This document shows positions 36,380 through 45,164 of a DNA stretch of 64,000 bases, one piece after another. The DNA lies in NCBI GenBank assembly GCA_041695085.1, contig JBGFRO010000020.1, positions 131,496-195,495 on the forward strand. Direction: 5' to 3'. Position 1 is the first letter of the stretch. Each line of letters opens with the position of its first letter. This DNA is from DYFT01 sp041695085 (GTDB lineage Bacteria > Bacteroidota > Ignavibacteria > UBA10030). Below the pieces are notes generated by a model, which saw nothing but the letters and a program-made list of their open reading frames with translations, was not told where the DNA came from and ran no database searches. A program made the position numbers and the translations under genes.

Positions 36380-36784
36380 CTACAACGTGATGACCTGATC
36401 CGGCGGGTTTCCCGCCAGGGCGGCGTAGAGGTCTGGGAAGCAGCCGACCGACACACCCTCCACAGTGCCCTTGGGCTGGCAATCCGCGGGCGCCTTCAGG
36501 CCAAGACCCATGGTCGGATCGCACCATCTGGGTGCCCCCTGGGCCAGTCCTCGTTCCAGCACGCACATGTCGCACATCATCAGCAGAATGCCCTTGTCCC
36601 GGGCAACGCTGGCCAGCCGCTCGCCGAGCGGGTCGCCGCGCCTCAACATGAACACGTTGTCGTCGAAGAAGAACATGCCCACCACATCGACGCCGTGCGT
36701 GCCCGCTTCGAGTTGCGGCAAGATCATCTGGCCGACTTTGTAGCTGGCTGACCTCGGCGTCGCTAACACATAAGCTACTTTCAT
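36380..36784 (-). CDS. DsrE-like small protein
   Basis: A 134-residue Rossmann-like protein of the DsrE/DsrF class: MKVAYVLATPRSASYKVGQM start, GMFFFDDNVFMLRRGDPLGERL middle and an MMCDMCVLERGL cysteine pair in the position where DsrE proteins carry reactive Cys, plus two more Cys near the end (WCDP, VGCFPD). Start 36784 with GAGGAGA upstream. It is bracketed by 139-bp direct repeats, as if captured as a cassette. Possibly handles sulfur or thiol-bound metal within the zinc-type operon. Confidence 0.7.
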   Translation of the reverse strand: MKVAYVLATPRSASYKVGQMILPQLEAGTHGVDVVGMFFFDDNVFMLRRGDPLGERLASVARDKGILLMMCDMCVLERGLAQGAPRWCDPTMGLGLKAPADCQPKGTVEGVSVGCFPDLYAALAGNPPDQVITL

Positions 36785-36828
36785 GGAAGTATCTCCTCGT
36801 GTGTTTGTGAACAATTGTACCTGTCCGC

Positions 36829-37089
36829 TCACGCGACCGCGCGCATAATGTCTTCACGACGCACGTCCTCGAGCGGTTTGTGAATTTTAAGCTGCCGGTT
36901 CTTACCAGGCCCGGTAAAGACCGCAATGACGGTCTCCAATGGCGGACAGCCTGGTTCGCTGCATTGCAACTGCGTTACCATAATCGTCGCCTCCTCGGGA
37001 AGCGACAGACATTCCGACACCATTCGTTTCAACTCCAACACTTTGGTGTTGTCATCATAACGCCGGGTTACCATCGGGTTTATGTTCAT
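36829..37089 (-). CDS. small CSEPGCPP-motif protein of COG0523 neighbourhoods
   Basis: An 86-residue cytoplasmic protein, MNINPMVTRRYDDNTKVLEL, then TQLQCSEPGCPPLETVIAVF with a conserved C-x4-CPP pair, then KIHKPLEDVRREDI. I know this type of protein only as a small gene near CobW-like GTPases; function unknown, with metal or cofactor delivery plausible from the Cys pair. It is 16 bp after the ZIP gene. A duplicated 3' end lies at 36215-36312. Confidence 0.7.
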   Translation of the reverse strand: MNINPMVTRRYDDNTKVLELKRMVSECLSLPEEATIMVTQLQCSEPGCPPLETVIAVFTGPGKNRQLKIHKPLEDVRREDIMRAVA

Positions 37090-37105
37090 GTGATCCTCCG
37101 GTTTT

Positions 37106-37867
37106 TCATTGTAACATACCTTCTAGGACGCCGACGAGCAGCATCAGCCCCGCGCCTAAGCCGATGACCACACCTTGTCCATATTGAGCGCTCAGCGCGG
37201 ATTTATTGTGCAGCGTCGGAATCAAGTCCGAAGCTGCGATGTAAATAAAACTGCCGGCGGCAATCGGCAGCAGATAGATCATCGGCGCTTGGAGCCACGT
37301 GCCGAAGAGCAGCGTGGCCGTAACACCGAACACGCACGTGAGTGAGCAGAGAAAATTCAGCCATACCGCACGCCGCGGGGAATAGCCGCCATAGACCAGC
37401 ACGCCCAGGTCGCCAATCTCCTGCGGAATCTCGTGCGCAATGATCGCCGCGGTCGTGGTCCAACCCAACGTCGGGCTGACCAGAAAGCCGCCCGCGATCA
37501 ACGTTCCGTCGATAAAGTTGTGCGCCGCGTCGCCGATGAGATTCATCGGCGCCATGGGCAACACCTTGCCACCCGGCGGAGGCGCTTCATGATAATGCTG
37601 CCAGCGCACCACTTTTTCGAGAAAGAAAAATAGCAGGATGCCCACGATGACGAACAACGACACCGTGCGGATTGAGCCGGTCTCCTGCACGGCGTGGGGA
37701 ATTAAATGAATGAACGCTTCGCCAAGCAACATGCCGACGGCCAGACCGACGAGAAACTGCAAGAGCTTTCGCAACGCCCGGGGCCGCAGGAGCAAACTGA
37801 AGGCGCCGACGAATGACACCACGCTGACTAGTGCGCCGGCTGCCAGCGCGGACAACCAAATGGACAT
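37106..37867 (-). CDS. ZIP family divalent metal transporter
   Basis: A 253-residue eight-helix importer. Helix IV carries HNFIDG and helix V HEIPQEIGD, the two halves of the ZIP metal path, and a cytoplasmic loop holds RWQHYHEAPPPGGK. Length and motifs match bacterial ZIP proteins that import Zn2+ (also Fe2+ or Mn2+). It lies 16 bp after the ferredoxin-like gene and 16 bp before the small CPP-motif gene, thus in the middle of a tight operon. Likely the inner-membrane uptake step following the TonB receptor at 38466. Confidence 0.9.
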   Translation of the reverse strand: MSIWLSALAAGALVSVVSFVGAFSLLLRPRALRKLLQFLVGLAVGMLLGEAFIHLIPHAVQETGSIRTVSLFVIVGILLFFFLEKVVRWQHYHEAPPPGGKVLPMAPMNLIGDAAHNFIDGTLIAGGFLVSPTLGWTTTAAIIAHEIPQEIGDLGVLVYGGYSPRRAVWLNFLCSLTCVFGVTATLLFGTWLQAPMIYLLPIAAGSFIYIAASDLIPTLHNKSALSAQYGQGVVIGLGAGLMLLVGVLEGMLQ

Positions 37868-37883
37868 GAGAAATTGTGCTCCG

Positions 37884-38405
37884 TCAAGATTTCGGATAAC
37901 TGTTCTGAGCTTGCGTTACCGCATCACGCTCAAACCGCTGAAAATGGCAACCAGCCAGCAAGCCTTGGGGGGGAGCATACGCGCCGGTCAGCAATACCTC
38001 TTCGAGGTAATCGTAAATTGCGGTTACGTGTGCTGAGGTATTGATCGAGTGCAGCCAGATCGTATGCCCGTCGAACAAAATCAGCACGACGTTCGCCAGC
38101 TGGCACGGGCCGAGACAGCCGCTCACGGTCAAGTGAACGCGAGAGCGCAGCTTGCGTTTGCGCCATTGCGCTTTGAACTCCTCCAGCGGCACGGGAGGGT
38201 TGCCCTTCTCAGTATTGCCGCAGCAGCAACCTTTGCAAACGAATAACTGTCCGTCGAGGAGACGGATGTTTTTCGTTGTGCCGTCGCTGTGTGTAACGTG
38301 TGTGAAACGGTCACACCGCGCTTGATCCAGAGCATCGTTGTAATTGTAGAACGTTCTGGAAAGAAAAGATTGATACGTCTCTCCACCTTTTGTTTTCTTG
38401 GTCAT
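37884..38405 (-). CDS. [2Fe-2S] thioredoxin-like ferredoxin domain protein
   Basis: A 173-residue protein with FVCKGCCCGNTEKGNPPVP (about residues 55-73) and SGCLGPCQLANVVLI (about 94-108). These four-Cys positions match the (2Fe-2S) thioredoxin-like fold found beside cobalamin and CobW-type genes. The N-terminal half has further His/Cys but no recognised domain. It is 60 bp after the TonB receptor and 16 bp before ZIP. Role in the zinc-type operon unknown; it may be a metal or redox sensor. Confidence 0.78.
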   Translation of the reverse strand: MTKKTKGGETYQSFLSRTFYNYNDALDQARCDRFTHVTHSDGTTKNIRLLDGQLFVCKGCCCGNTEKGNPPVPLEEFKAQWRKRKLRSRVHLTVSGCLGPCQLANVVLILFDGHTIWLHSINTSAHVTAIYDYLEEVLLTGAYAPPQGLLAGCHFQRFERDAVTQAQNSYPKS

Positions 38406-38465
38406 AAAAACACGAGCTGTTCCCGGTGTACTTGGATTTTGGTCGTTCAGACAACAATCGCATAC

Positions 38466-40694
38466 CTATCGATGAAGAACCGAAAACGGTATGGTCATTT
38501 TCAGCGCAATGTTTCGTCCGGGATTGAGAGCATACTCCTTGTAGCGATTGAGATGGTCACGGTACGCTACATTGAAGAAGTTGTCGATGGTAAAATCGAT
38601 CTGAGCTCTGCTTGATCCGAGTGCGATCTCACCACCGATGCCGACATCCACCAGCGTGTAGCCGTCGGTCGGAGTTTCAAATTCTTCCACACGATCCTGC
38701 GCAGCGACGGTTTTCAGATGCAGCGAGAGATAGGGGTTGAGAAGAGTGCCCAGTTCGCTGCCAACAACCTTGGCTCCCACTCTGAGCCGATTTGCTGGTA
38801 TCATTGGTAGCGGCCTTTGCGTTTGGTCGTTCGTCCCTCGTACGACATCAAAGCCGCCGTTGAGAACGAGCCAACTCGTGACCTGTGCCTGAAGAGACAA
38901 TTCGGTTCCGAGAAGGGTTGCATCGGCTTGTTTAAGCACGTACTTCTTGAAACCGGAAACATTGTCCACTTCGCCTGTCGGGCTCGCAAAGATGTATCCA
39001 GCAATTGCATTCCGGTAAAAGTTCAACTCAGCCTGCACAATGTTCGTTACGTAGCGGGTTGCGATGTCGACGTTGAAGGAGCGTTCGTTGGCAAGATTTC
39101 TGTCACCGGTGACGTATTGGACAGTCCCTTCGTGTACCCCATCGACGAAGAGTTCAAACGGAGTCGGCGCACGCCATGCCCTTCCCACGTTTACGGAGAA
39201 AGCGACGGGATCGGAAACTCGGTACACGAGACCGATTGTACCCGTCAGAGCCGCATAGTTGCGGGTATGGGCTTCAACAGCAAGTTCTTCCGTCTCTTCC
39301 AGTTCCACACTACGGGTATCGAAGCGGAGGCCTCCCGAGAGGACCACGTTTCCGAAGCGGGCTTCTTCATAGAGATAGCCTGCAAAATTTAGCAGGCTGA
39401 AACCGGGAATGAGCTTCTCCTCAGCCAACGATTGATTGGTCTGCGACATTAAAGAGATCCCCAGCGTTCCGAAGAGCGAGCCAATGGGAGCGTGATGGCC
39501 TTTGAGATCGAGTGAAGAGGTCTGCAGGCGGAGGTAGATGGCGGGAATCCGGGCCCCTTTCTCTTCAAATTCGCGACGCAGATTTCGCTGCCAACTCCCG
39601 TCTGCTTCGAGACGCACTCCCTCGAGTGGGAAGTCAGCGTGGAACTGAATCTTATCATGCTCGATTTTCTGATACGGGGTCGCCGTAGGGTCCTCTGCTG
39701 GATCTTCGTGTATCTGGAGCTCCTGATTGAAGCGTGCGTAACCGACGAACGCAGAGCCCCAGGTTCCCGCAAAGCCCGCTAAGGCACCTCCGTTCATTTC
39801 GTTGAAACCGCTGTTGAACAACTTTCCTTCGGGCGTTGAAATGTCGCCTGCGTTCCGCACGCTCAGGTTGCCGCGGTATCCGAAAGCACCGCTTGCACCA
39901 CGCAAGGAAATGGCTCCGGCTGCGTGACGATTGTTGCTGAAGCCGTTCAGTGTAATCTCGCCGCCAAGAAGAGGTGAACCCTCAGCGACGGAGGGAAGGC
40001 CATGTCGGATAACGTGCACAACACCTCCCAAAGCATCAGAGCCATACAGTACGCTGCTGGGACCTCGCAGCACTTCAATCCGATCAACATCGAAAGCATC
40101 GATCTCGGGAGCGTGTTCATCCCCCCATTGTTGGCCCTCCTGTCGCGTGCCATCGGCAACGACAAGAACCCGTTGAGAGGTAAGTCCTCGAATGACCGGT
40201 TTGTAGATTCCCATACCAGTCGTATACATCCAGACACCGGCAGTATGCTCTAACGCCTGGACGACATTTTGGCCGCGCAAGCGCTTGAGTTCCCTTCCTT
40301 CCGTTACACTAATCGGTTGCGATGATGAAAGCGCGTCGGCTGGTCGGGGTTTCCCCGTTACTACAATGCCGGGAAGTTCGAGCACGGTTGGGCGCATCGT
40401 AACCTCAATTCGAACATCATCCGTCCCGACGACGACGGTTCGGGTTTCTGTTTTGTATCCGACAATGGAAAACTGAAGGGTATAGACCCCCGCCGGAAGC
40501 GGGGAAATACTAAAGTGCCCTTGCTCATTGGTGACGGTTCCCCGGTGGAGGGCAGGAAGCGAAACATTCACAAGCCGAAGCGGCTGTTTGTTTTCATCGA
40601 TGACAATACCAGAAAGACTTTGTGCAGAGGCTTGCTGAAGCACTCCGGATGCAGCAAAAACGATCAGCAAGAGGAAAATGATGAGCGTTCTCAT
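38466..40694 (-). CDS. TonB-dependent receptor (candidate metal receptor, ZnuD-like setting)
   Basis: A 742-residue receptor: signal peptide to ASAQ; carboxypeptidase-like domain (~27-110, LSGIVIDENKQPLRLVNVSLP); plug (~115-235: VVADGTRQEGQQWGDEHAPEI, then RIEVLRGPSSVLYGSDALGGVV); then a barrel closing with IALKMTIPF. A plug loop rich in Asp/Glu/His and the downstream ZIP/COG0523 genes suggest uptake of zinc or a related ion (inference). AAAAGGAG lies 6 nt before the ATG. It follows small gene P2 by 73 bp, mirroring the P1/TonB pair at 29867/27492. Confidence 0.88.
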   Translation of the reverse strand: MRTLIIFLLLIVFAASGVLQQASAQSLSGIVIDENKQPLRLVNVSLPALHRGTVTNEQGHFSISPLPAGVYTLQFSIVGYKTETRTVVVGTDDVRIEVTMRPTVLELPGIVVTGKPRPADALSSSQPISVTEGRELKRLRGQNVVQALEHTAGVWMYTTGMGIYKPVIRGLTSQRVLVVADGTRQEGQQWGDEHAPEIDAFDVDRIEVLRGPSSVLYGSDALGGVVHVIRHGLPSVAEGSPLLGGEITLNGFSNNRHAAGAISLRGASGAFGYRGNLSVRNAGDISTPEGKLFNSGFNEMNGGALAGFAGTWGSAFVGYARFNQELQIHEDPAEDPTATPYQKIEHDKIQFHADFPLEGVRLEADGSWQRNLRREFEEKGARIPAIYLRLQTSSLDLKGHHAPIGSLFGTLGISLMSQTNQSLAEEKLIPGFSLLNFAGYLYEEARFGNVVLSGGLRFDTRSVELEETEELAVEAHTRNYAALTGTIGLVYRVSDPVAFSVNVGRAWRAPTPFELFVDGVHEGTVQYVTGDRNLANERSFNVDIATRYVTNIVQAELNFYRNAIAGYIFASPTGEVDNVSGFKKYVLKQADATLLGTELSLQAQVTSWLVLNGGFDVVRGTNDQTQRPLPMIPANRLRVGAKVVGSELGTLLNPYLSLHLKTVAAQDRVEEFETPTDGYTLVDVGIGGEIALGSSRAQIDFTIDNFFNVAYRDHLNRYKEYALNPGRNIALKMTIPFSVLHR

Positions 40695-40767
40695 TTCGGC
40701 AATCTCCTTTTATGGATAACAGGCGATGAGTCTAACGCGCAGATCTGCAACGACCAAGCGCGTTGTA

Positions 40768-41127
40768 TTAAAAATGCAGAGAGTACGAGATGAGAACAGG
40801 AGGTCCGCGTTTAAAGTGGAGCCGCTCGCGCTTGTGTGGAGGGTAGACGGTCGTATGAAGAATGTCCAACGGCTCACACTGGTGTTCACCCGAAACAAAG
40901 AGGGAAGGTAGCACGGAAACAAATTGGTAGAGCCGCTGGCAGAGAAAACAGTACGGCGACGCGGCAAGAGGTTTGTGTTGCTCCCCCGTATCAGTACCGG
41001 AAACGCGCGTTGTATTGACCGAGCCAGCGTGAAGACAATTCAGATGGCCCCTCTCAAGAAGAGGAACCGTGCACACCTGCAGGATCGCTACAAGCAAGGC
41101 GATGATATCTTTTTTTCGTCGTATCAT
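40768..41127 (-). CDS. small secreted Cys/His protein, DUF2946-like layout (P2)
   Basis: 119 residues from ATG 41127 (MIRRKKDIIALLVAILQV): hydrophobic helix, HLNCLHAG (~28), YCFLCQRL (~59, CxxC) and a C-terminal FKRGPPV motif. It has the same order of elements as P1 (29867) and P3 (44242), although overall similarity is low. It lies 73 bp upstream of the TonB receptor. Function not known; likely periplasmic or membrane-tethered. Confidence 0.6.
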   Translation of the reverse strand: MIRRKKDIIALLVAILQVCTVPLLERGHLNCLHAGSVNTTRVSGTDTGEQHKPLAASPYCFLCQRLYQFVSVLPSLFVSGEHQCEPLDILHTTVYPPHKRERLHFKRGPPVLISYSLHF

Positions 41128-41191
41128 TGAGTGCTCATCAATCGAAATCACAGCATGCTAGGCACCGAACACCCGTCCGTGCCGTCATCCA

Positions 41192-41824
41192 TCAGGAAGC
41201 ACCCTGCGCGTTCTCGCTCCATTCGTGTTTACAAGCCGCTTCATCAGGCCAAATGAGAGCATCTCGAGATGAAACGACCTCCCGCAGCGTCGAGACGATC
41301 AGCCATACAGCGACAATTGCCGCCAATATGGGATCGAAGATGGGATTTCCCACCGCGACCACCAAGAGACCCGAGAGGATCGGCGTAAGCGACATAAAGA
41401 CATCCCCGACATTATGGAGATAGGCGAGACGAATGGCGGCGTTCTGCTCTCGAACTTTCCAGAGGAACCGTGCTACGGCGGCGTTTGCCAGAGCCGCGAG
41501 CATACCGACAACAATGACGAGAATCTCCGAAATCGGAACAGGGTTTATGATGCGTTGAATTGCTCTGTAGAGAAAAAAGAGACTGAGTGAGACCAAGCCT
41601 GCCGAATTCAGTACATTCGCTGTGCGCTGCAGGTTCTTCGACATCCTGAGGGGCAGAACATACACGAGATAAAGACAAACAAGCGCCATCTCATCCGAGA
41701 AGTTATGGACGGCATCCATCAAGAGCGCAAGACTTTCCGCCTGAAAGCCGGCAATTCCCTCACCAACAAAAATGAGCGTGTTGATGCCGGCGGCCAATGC
41801 CAAGGGTTTTCTCACGTGTGCCAT
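41192..41824 (-). CDS. CDF family cation transporter (short form)
   Basis: A 210-residue six-helix cation diffusion facilitator. Helix II has MDAVHNFSDE and helix V LAYLHNVGDVFMSL, each giving the H-x3-D metal-binding pair of zinc exporters. The cytoplasmic C-terminal dimerisation domain (~90 residues) of normal CDF proteins is absent; the chain ends in a polar KHEWSENAQGAS tail. Short CDFs are known and can work. The stretch between it and DUF5916 holds a GTAG hairpin. Confidence 0.82.
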   Translation of the reverse strand: MAHVRKPLALAAGINTLIFVGEGIAGFQAESLALLMDAVHNFSDEMALVCLYLVYVLPLRMSKNLQRTANVLNSAGLVSLSLFFLYRAIQRIINPVPISEILVIVVGMLAALANAAVARFLWKVREQNAAIRLAYLHNVGDVFMSLTPILSGLLVVAVGNPIFDPILAAIVAVWLIVSTLREVVSSRDALIWPDEAACKHEWSENAQGAS

Positions 41825-41861
41825 TGAATTGTCAGAATAGGATTTGTTTCCGGAGCATCTT

Positions 41862-41887
41862 GTAGGTCGAGCTTAAGCTCGACCTAC
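41862..41887. repeat. GTAGG hairpin repeat, type B, copy 3
   Basis: GTAGGTCGAGC-ttaa-GCTCGACCTAC, a near-perfect palindrome with the same GTAGGTCG head as copies at 27463 and 30335 but with a changed inner stem; the change on one arm is matched on the other. Compensatory change means the hairpin shape is under selection or is the unit of copying. Confidence 0.7.
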
Positions 41888-41895
41888 GTTTCGTT

Positions 41896-44100
41896 TTACA
41901 TCTGCATCAGATAACTCACCTTCAGAATAACCTGCTGCTGATCCACGAACGACGAAACCGGCGTTCGCTTTGCAAGCCGCGAATCATTAATCACAAGATA
42001 GACGAACGAAAGAGGGGCAAACTCATACGACAATCGCGCGTTCAAAGCAGCGATCTTCGAAACCGTATTGTATTGCGCAAGCGTATGGAACTGGAGCTGC
42101 GGGTTCAGGGCAAATCGCACCGAAGCCCCGACCAGATGCGTTTCCGTATTCGCATTGTTGATGCCGAGTCCGCTGTATTGTTGGCCGGTATAGTCCAAGG
42201 TGAGGTTCCAGTGCGGACCGGGAATCGGACTTGCGCGGAAGACGATGTAGGCATTCCGTGCGTTGTAGAACTTTCCAACGCCAAGCGTTACGAACGCCCA
42301 GTATGGTTTCGAGACATCGGGTTCGTATGTCACTGCATATCGTTCGAACCGATAATACCCTCGCGCCAGCCGAATACCCGGCAGTACTTCAAACTCCGAT
42401 CGCAGGTTTTGCCAGTCCGGTCGGATCGTAAATGTGAGAGCCGATCCGTTTTCGAAATCGATGTTGACGGGGCGGATGGTGACCCATCCTTCTTGAAACT
42501 CCGAAAAGTCCGCGCTGTGGTACAGAAACACCGTGAAGCCGGGCCGAAATGCCCGCACGCCCCTCGGCTTCCACGCCGGACGCCAATCGAGTGTAATAGC
42601 GGGACTGGTAATCATCAAGTTTTTTCTCGACACAAATCCTGTGGCGGGATGGTAATTCTTCGAAATGAACACCTGATAATGGCCGAAGTATCCAGCGTTG
42701 GAGGTGTGCCACGGATAGAACAGTGCGGCAACACCATCGCCTGCGGCACCGCGCGTCGTTGAGCCGGAAACCATCGTCCGGAGATGTGTCGTCTGCCCGA
42801 AGCGGAGATAGCTGTCGACAACACCGACATGATTGACAACATCCGTACCATCATCAACTCTGCTGACGAGCATCGCGCCGATCCGGTCGTTTGCGCCGAA
42901 GTGATGAACATATCTCCCCACACCAAATGTGCTTGAGCCAGCGGGGGTGCGCTGACGCATCAACAGTCCCCCGAAATGATGTTGATCCACCCGACCGGTC
43001 AATCGTACGCCGCCATCAATCGGAATCGGTTGTCCCGCTGCGTCCAAGCCGATGCGCCGGCTGAAGAACGGCTCAATTTGCCCGCTGATGCCGGTAGAAA
43101 ACAGACCTGCATTCTCCAGAAAAAAGGGCCTGCGCTCCGGGAAGAATACCGAGAAGCGCGTTACGTTGATCACCTGACGGTCAACCTCCGCCTGCGCAAA
43201 GTCGGTATTGAGCGTCGCATCGAAGACCATGCTCGGCGTAACCGCCCACTTTGCGTCGAGTCCCGCCTGCGTTGTTACCACCGAGGCATTTCCTAATCGA
43301 TTGCGCTTGGTAACAAGAAACGGCTGTGCGCGAAGATTCAACGCTGCTGCCGGCGGCTGGATGCCGTGCAGATATCCCATATACTCGGTGCGGTACGGAG
43401 TGAAGGCACGAGGCCACGGAGACCAGCCGGTCATTTCGTTCAAACGCCGTATGCGGCGGTGGAAGTTGATCCGCCACGGGTCTGACCCTGTTGAGGCAAT
43501 TTGTCCGGAGTGAGCAAGCAGGCGTTGATCGTTCGGGTAGCGGAGGGTCGTCCAGGGAATTCGGATTTCCGCTGTCCAGCCGGAATCGCTCAGTGCCGTT
43601 CGGACTTCCCATACTCCATCCCATTCTACATCCAGGAACTGTCCGTTGAAGACGAGCTGGTCTCGCTGTGTACCGTACGGCGATGTTTGAAAAGCAAAAG
43701 CCACTTTCCCATCGCCGAAGGGATCGAGAACAACGCCGAAAAGGTCTGTGTTGTTGAAATCGAAATCGCGCATCATTGTCGGTACCCGAATTCCCGCCGG
43801 CCCGAGTGAATCCCGACACAGGGCCGCGATATAGATAGAGCTCTCATCGAACAGAATTTTGACCTCGGTGTCGAAGGATGCGGGCGTGCCTTCGTCCGGA
43901 TCAATGCGGATAAAGTCGCGGAAAACCCGACCATCGCTCCAGTCATACTCGTCTAACTTTCCGTCAAGAACGACCGGCGCGGAGATGAACCGAGCTTCAG
44001 CGGCGGGGGGATCCGCTTTGAGCGAAAAACTTGATACTATGAAAAGTCCGAGACAAACCAAACGCAAGACATACCGACCGTGTGGTAGAAACCAAACCAT
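41896..44100 (-). CDS. DUF5916 family outer-membrane protein (third paralogue)
   Basis: A 734-residue protein from ATG 44100 (GAGGAGGA upstream). Signal peptide ending near SFSLKA; CBM9-like domain (~30-225: FISAPVVLDGKLDEYDW, WTAEIRIPWTTLRY); DUF5916 barrel with ATLNTDFAQAEVDRQVINV and FFPERRPFFLENAGLF; C-terminal KVSYLMQM. It differs from the other two copies in the middle of the barrel. It lies between a small Cys/His gene (P3) and the short CDF exporter. Confidence 0.85.
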   Translation of the reverse strand: MVWFLPHGRYVLRLVCLGLFIVSSFSLKADPPAAEARFISAPVVLDGKLDEYDWSDGRVFRDFIRIDPDEGTPASFDTEVKILFDESSIYIAALCRDSLGPAGIRVPTMMRDFDFNNTDLFGVVLDPFGDGKVAFAFQTSPYGTQRDQLVFNGQFLDVEWDGVWEVRTALSDSGWTAEIRIPWTTLRYPNDQRLLAHSGQIASTGSDPWRINFHRRIRRLNEMTGWSPWPRAFTPYRTEYMGYLHGIQPPAAALNLRAQPFLVTKRNRLGNASVVTTQAGLDAKWAVTPSMVFDATLNTDFAQAEVDRQVINVTRFSVFFPERRPFFLENAGLFSTGISGQIEPFFSRRIGLDAAGQPIPIDGGVRLTGRVDQHHFGGLLMRQRTPAGSSTFGVGRYVHHFGANDRIGAMLVSRVDDGTDVVNHVGVVDSYLRFGQTTHLRTMVSGSTTRGAAGDGVAALFYPWHTSNAGYFGHYQVFISKNYHPATGFVSRKNLMITSPAITLDWRPAWKPRGVRAFRPGFTVFLYHSADFSEFQEGWVTIRPVNIDFENGSALTFTIRPDWQNLRSEFEVLPGIRLARGYYRFERYAVTYEPDVSKPYWAFVTLGVGKFYNARNAYIVFRASPIPGPHWNLTLDYTGQQYSGLGINNANTETHLVGASVRFALNPQLQFHTLAQYNTVSKIAALNARLSYEFAPLSFVYLVINDSRLAKRTPVSSFVDQQQVILKVSYLMQM

Positions 44101-44241
44101 CGGTGCAATCCTCCTCTCGCAAACAACACGAACCGAGCGATGCAGGAGCATCGCATAAGGCTTGTGCTTTAGTCACAATTGGAAATAGCTACGCGCTCCC
44201 GATGAACAGGATGGCGCAAAATTCAACAAGAGCGAGAAGAT

Positions 44242-44610
44242 TTATGCAGCGGGTGGAGCGCGGGGAACAGCAACAGAAAAGGGATACGGCTTGAGAGCAA
44301 AAACTTGTGGCTCAACGTGGGTAAACGCGACACTTGTAAAAGGTGTAGGAGTTGACGGAGCGAACCAATGCGCCGTAAGGAAATTACATGCATGGCAGAG
44401 GTCGGAGTGATGAAGGCGGGGTGAGCTATCATCCTGAGAGGATGCAAAAGCAACGCACGTGATGGGATGGTAATCTCCCTCGCTATGCAGCCATCCTACC
44501 GCTACAACGACAGGCAGGTAGTACAGCAGCAAGGTCAGCGCAACGATATGATGAAATCGCTTGTTCAAGGTAGAAGAAGAATAATGAAATCGGAGGTCAG
44601 ATGCAACCAA
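44242..44610 (-). CDS. small secreted Cys/His protein, DUF2946-like layout (P3)
   Basis: Up to 122 residues; the start is uncertain because only TTG codons (44610 or 44568) are available. Elements in order: hydrophobic helix (HHIVALTLLLYYLPVVVAVGW), HSEGDYH, LCHACNFL (CxxC) and the C-terminal VPRAPPAA motif. The layout matches P1 and P2. It is divergent from the His-rich gene P4 across a ~100-bp spacer that should contain both promoters. Function unknown; a metal-related role is inferred from three or four parallel contexts. Confidence 0.55.
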   Translation of the reverse strand: MVASDLRFHYSSSTLNKRFHHIVALTLLLYYLPVVVAVGWLHSEGDYHPITCVAFASSQDDSSPRLHHSDLCHACNFLTAHWFAPSTPTPFTSVAFTHVEPQVFALKPYPFSVAVPRAPPAA

Positions 44611-44711
44611 CAGATAAGGGACGTTGAAGAGTTCCCAGATTTGTAAGCAGACTCTCGCGTGACCATACTTTCCAGTTGATCTAACATCTCGTATATTGGT
44701 GACGAATCGCG

Positions 44712-45164
44712 ATGCTTTCTACGCTGACCATACCGTGGACTCTTCTCCGTGTGAGCGTTCTCGCTTCCTATTTCATCGGCATGTTCTTTGGGAGCGGCTT
44801 ACACGTCCATTCTGCATTGAGCCACGAGCACAACGCTGAAGGTTTCCACAGGCACTCACTGGTAGTCCACGTTCACATCACGGCACTGATGCGATCTGCG
44901 GATTCCCACAGCGAGAATATATTTTCGTCAGATAGTGAACATGGACATCAGGTTCCTCAAGTTCAGTTGATTGCGATTCGTGCACCACATTCGAAACTCT
45001 CCAAGTCGGTTCAGCAGAACACTTTTTCCTCTTTTGATATACCATCCGCTCCATCCTTCAGTCTCCCACGTATTCTTCTCTTTGTATTTGCACAGGAGAC
45101 TTCGCCACCGCTTCATTCACTGACAGTACTTGCACGCTTCGGTCGTTCCCCGCCCGTGGTCTGA
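44712..45164 (+). CDS. His-rich small secreted protein (P4)
   Basis: 150 residues: hydrophobic N-terminus, then LHVHSALSHEHN and FHRHSLVVHVH, with 14 His in the first ~85 residues, and a C-terminal RFGRSPPVV tail that recalls the R-x-PP end of P1-P3. The CxxC motif is missing. It stands first in the plus-strand run that continues with CusB-like, CusA-like and CDF genes, so it is probably a periplasmic metal-binding component of that efflux system. Not a recognised family. Confidence 0.6.
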   Translation: MLSTLTIPWTLLRVSVLASYFIGMFFGSGLHVHSALSHEHNAEGFHRHSLVVHVHITALMRSADSHSENIFSSDSEHGHQVPQVQLIAIRAPHSKLSKSVQQNTFSSFDIPSAPSFSLPRILLFVFAQETSPPLHSLTVLARFGRSPPVV

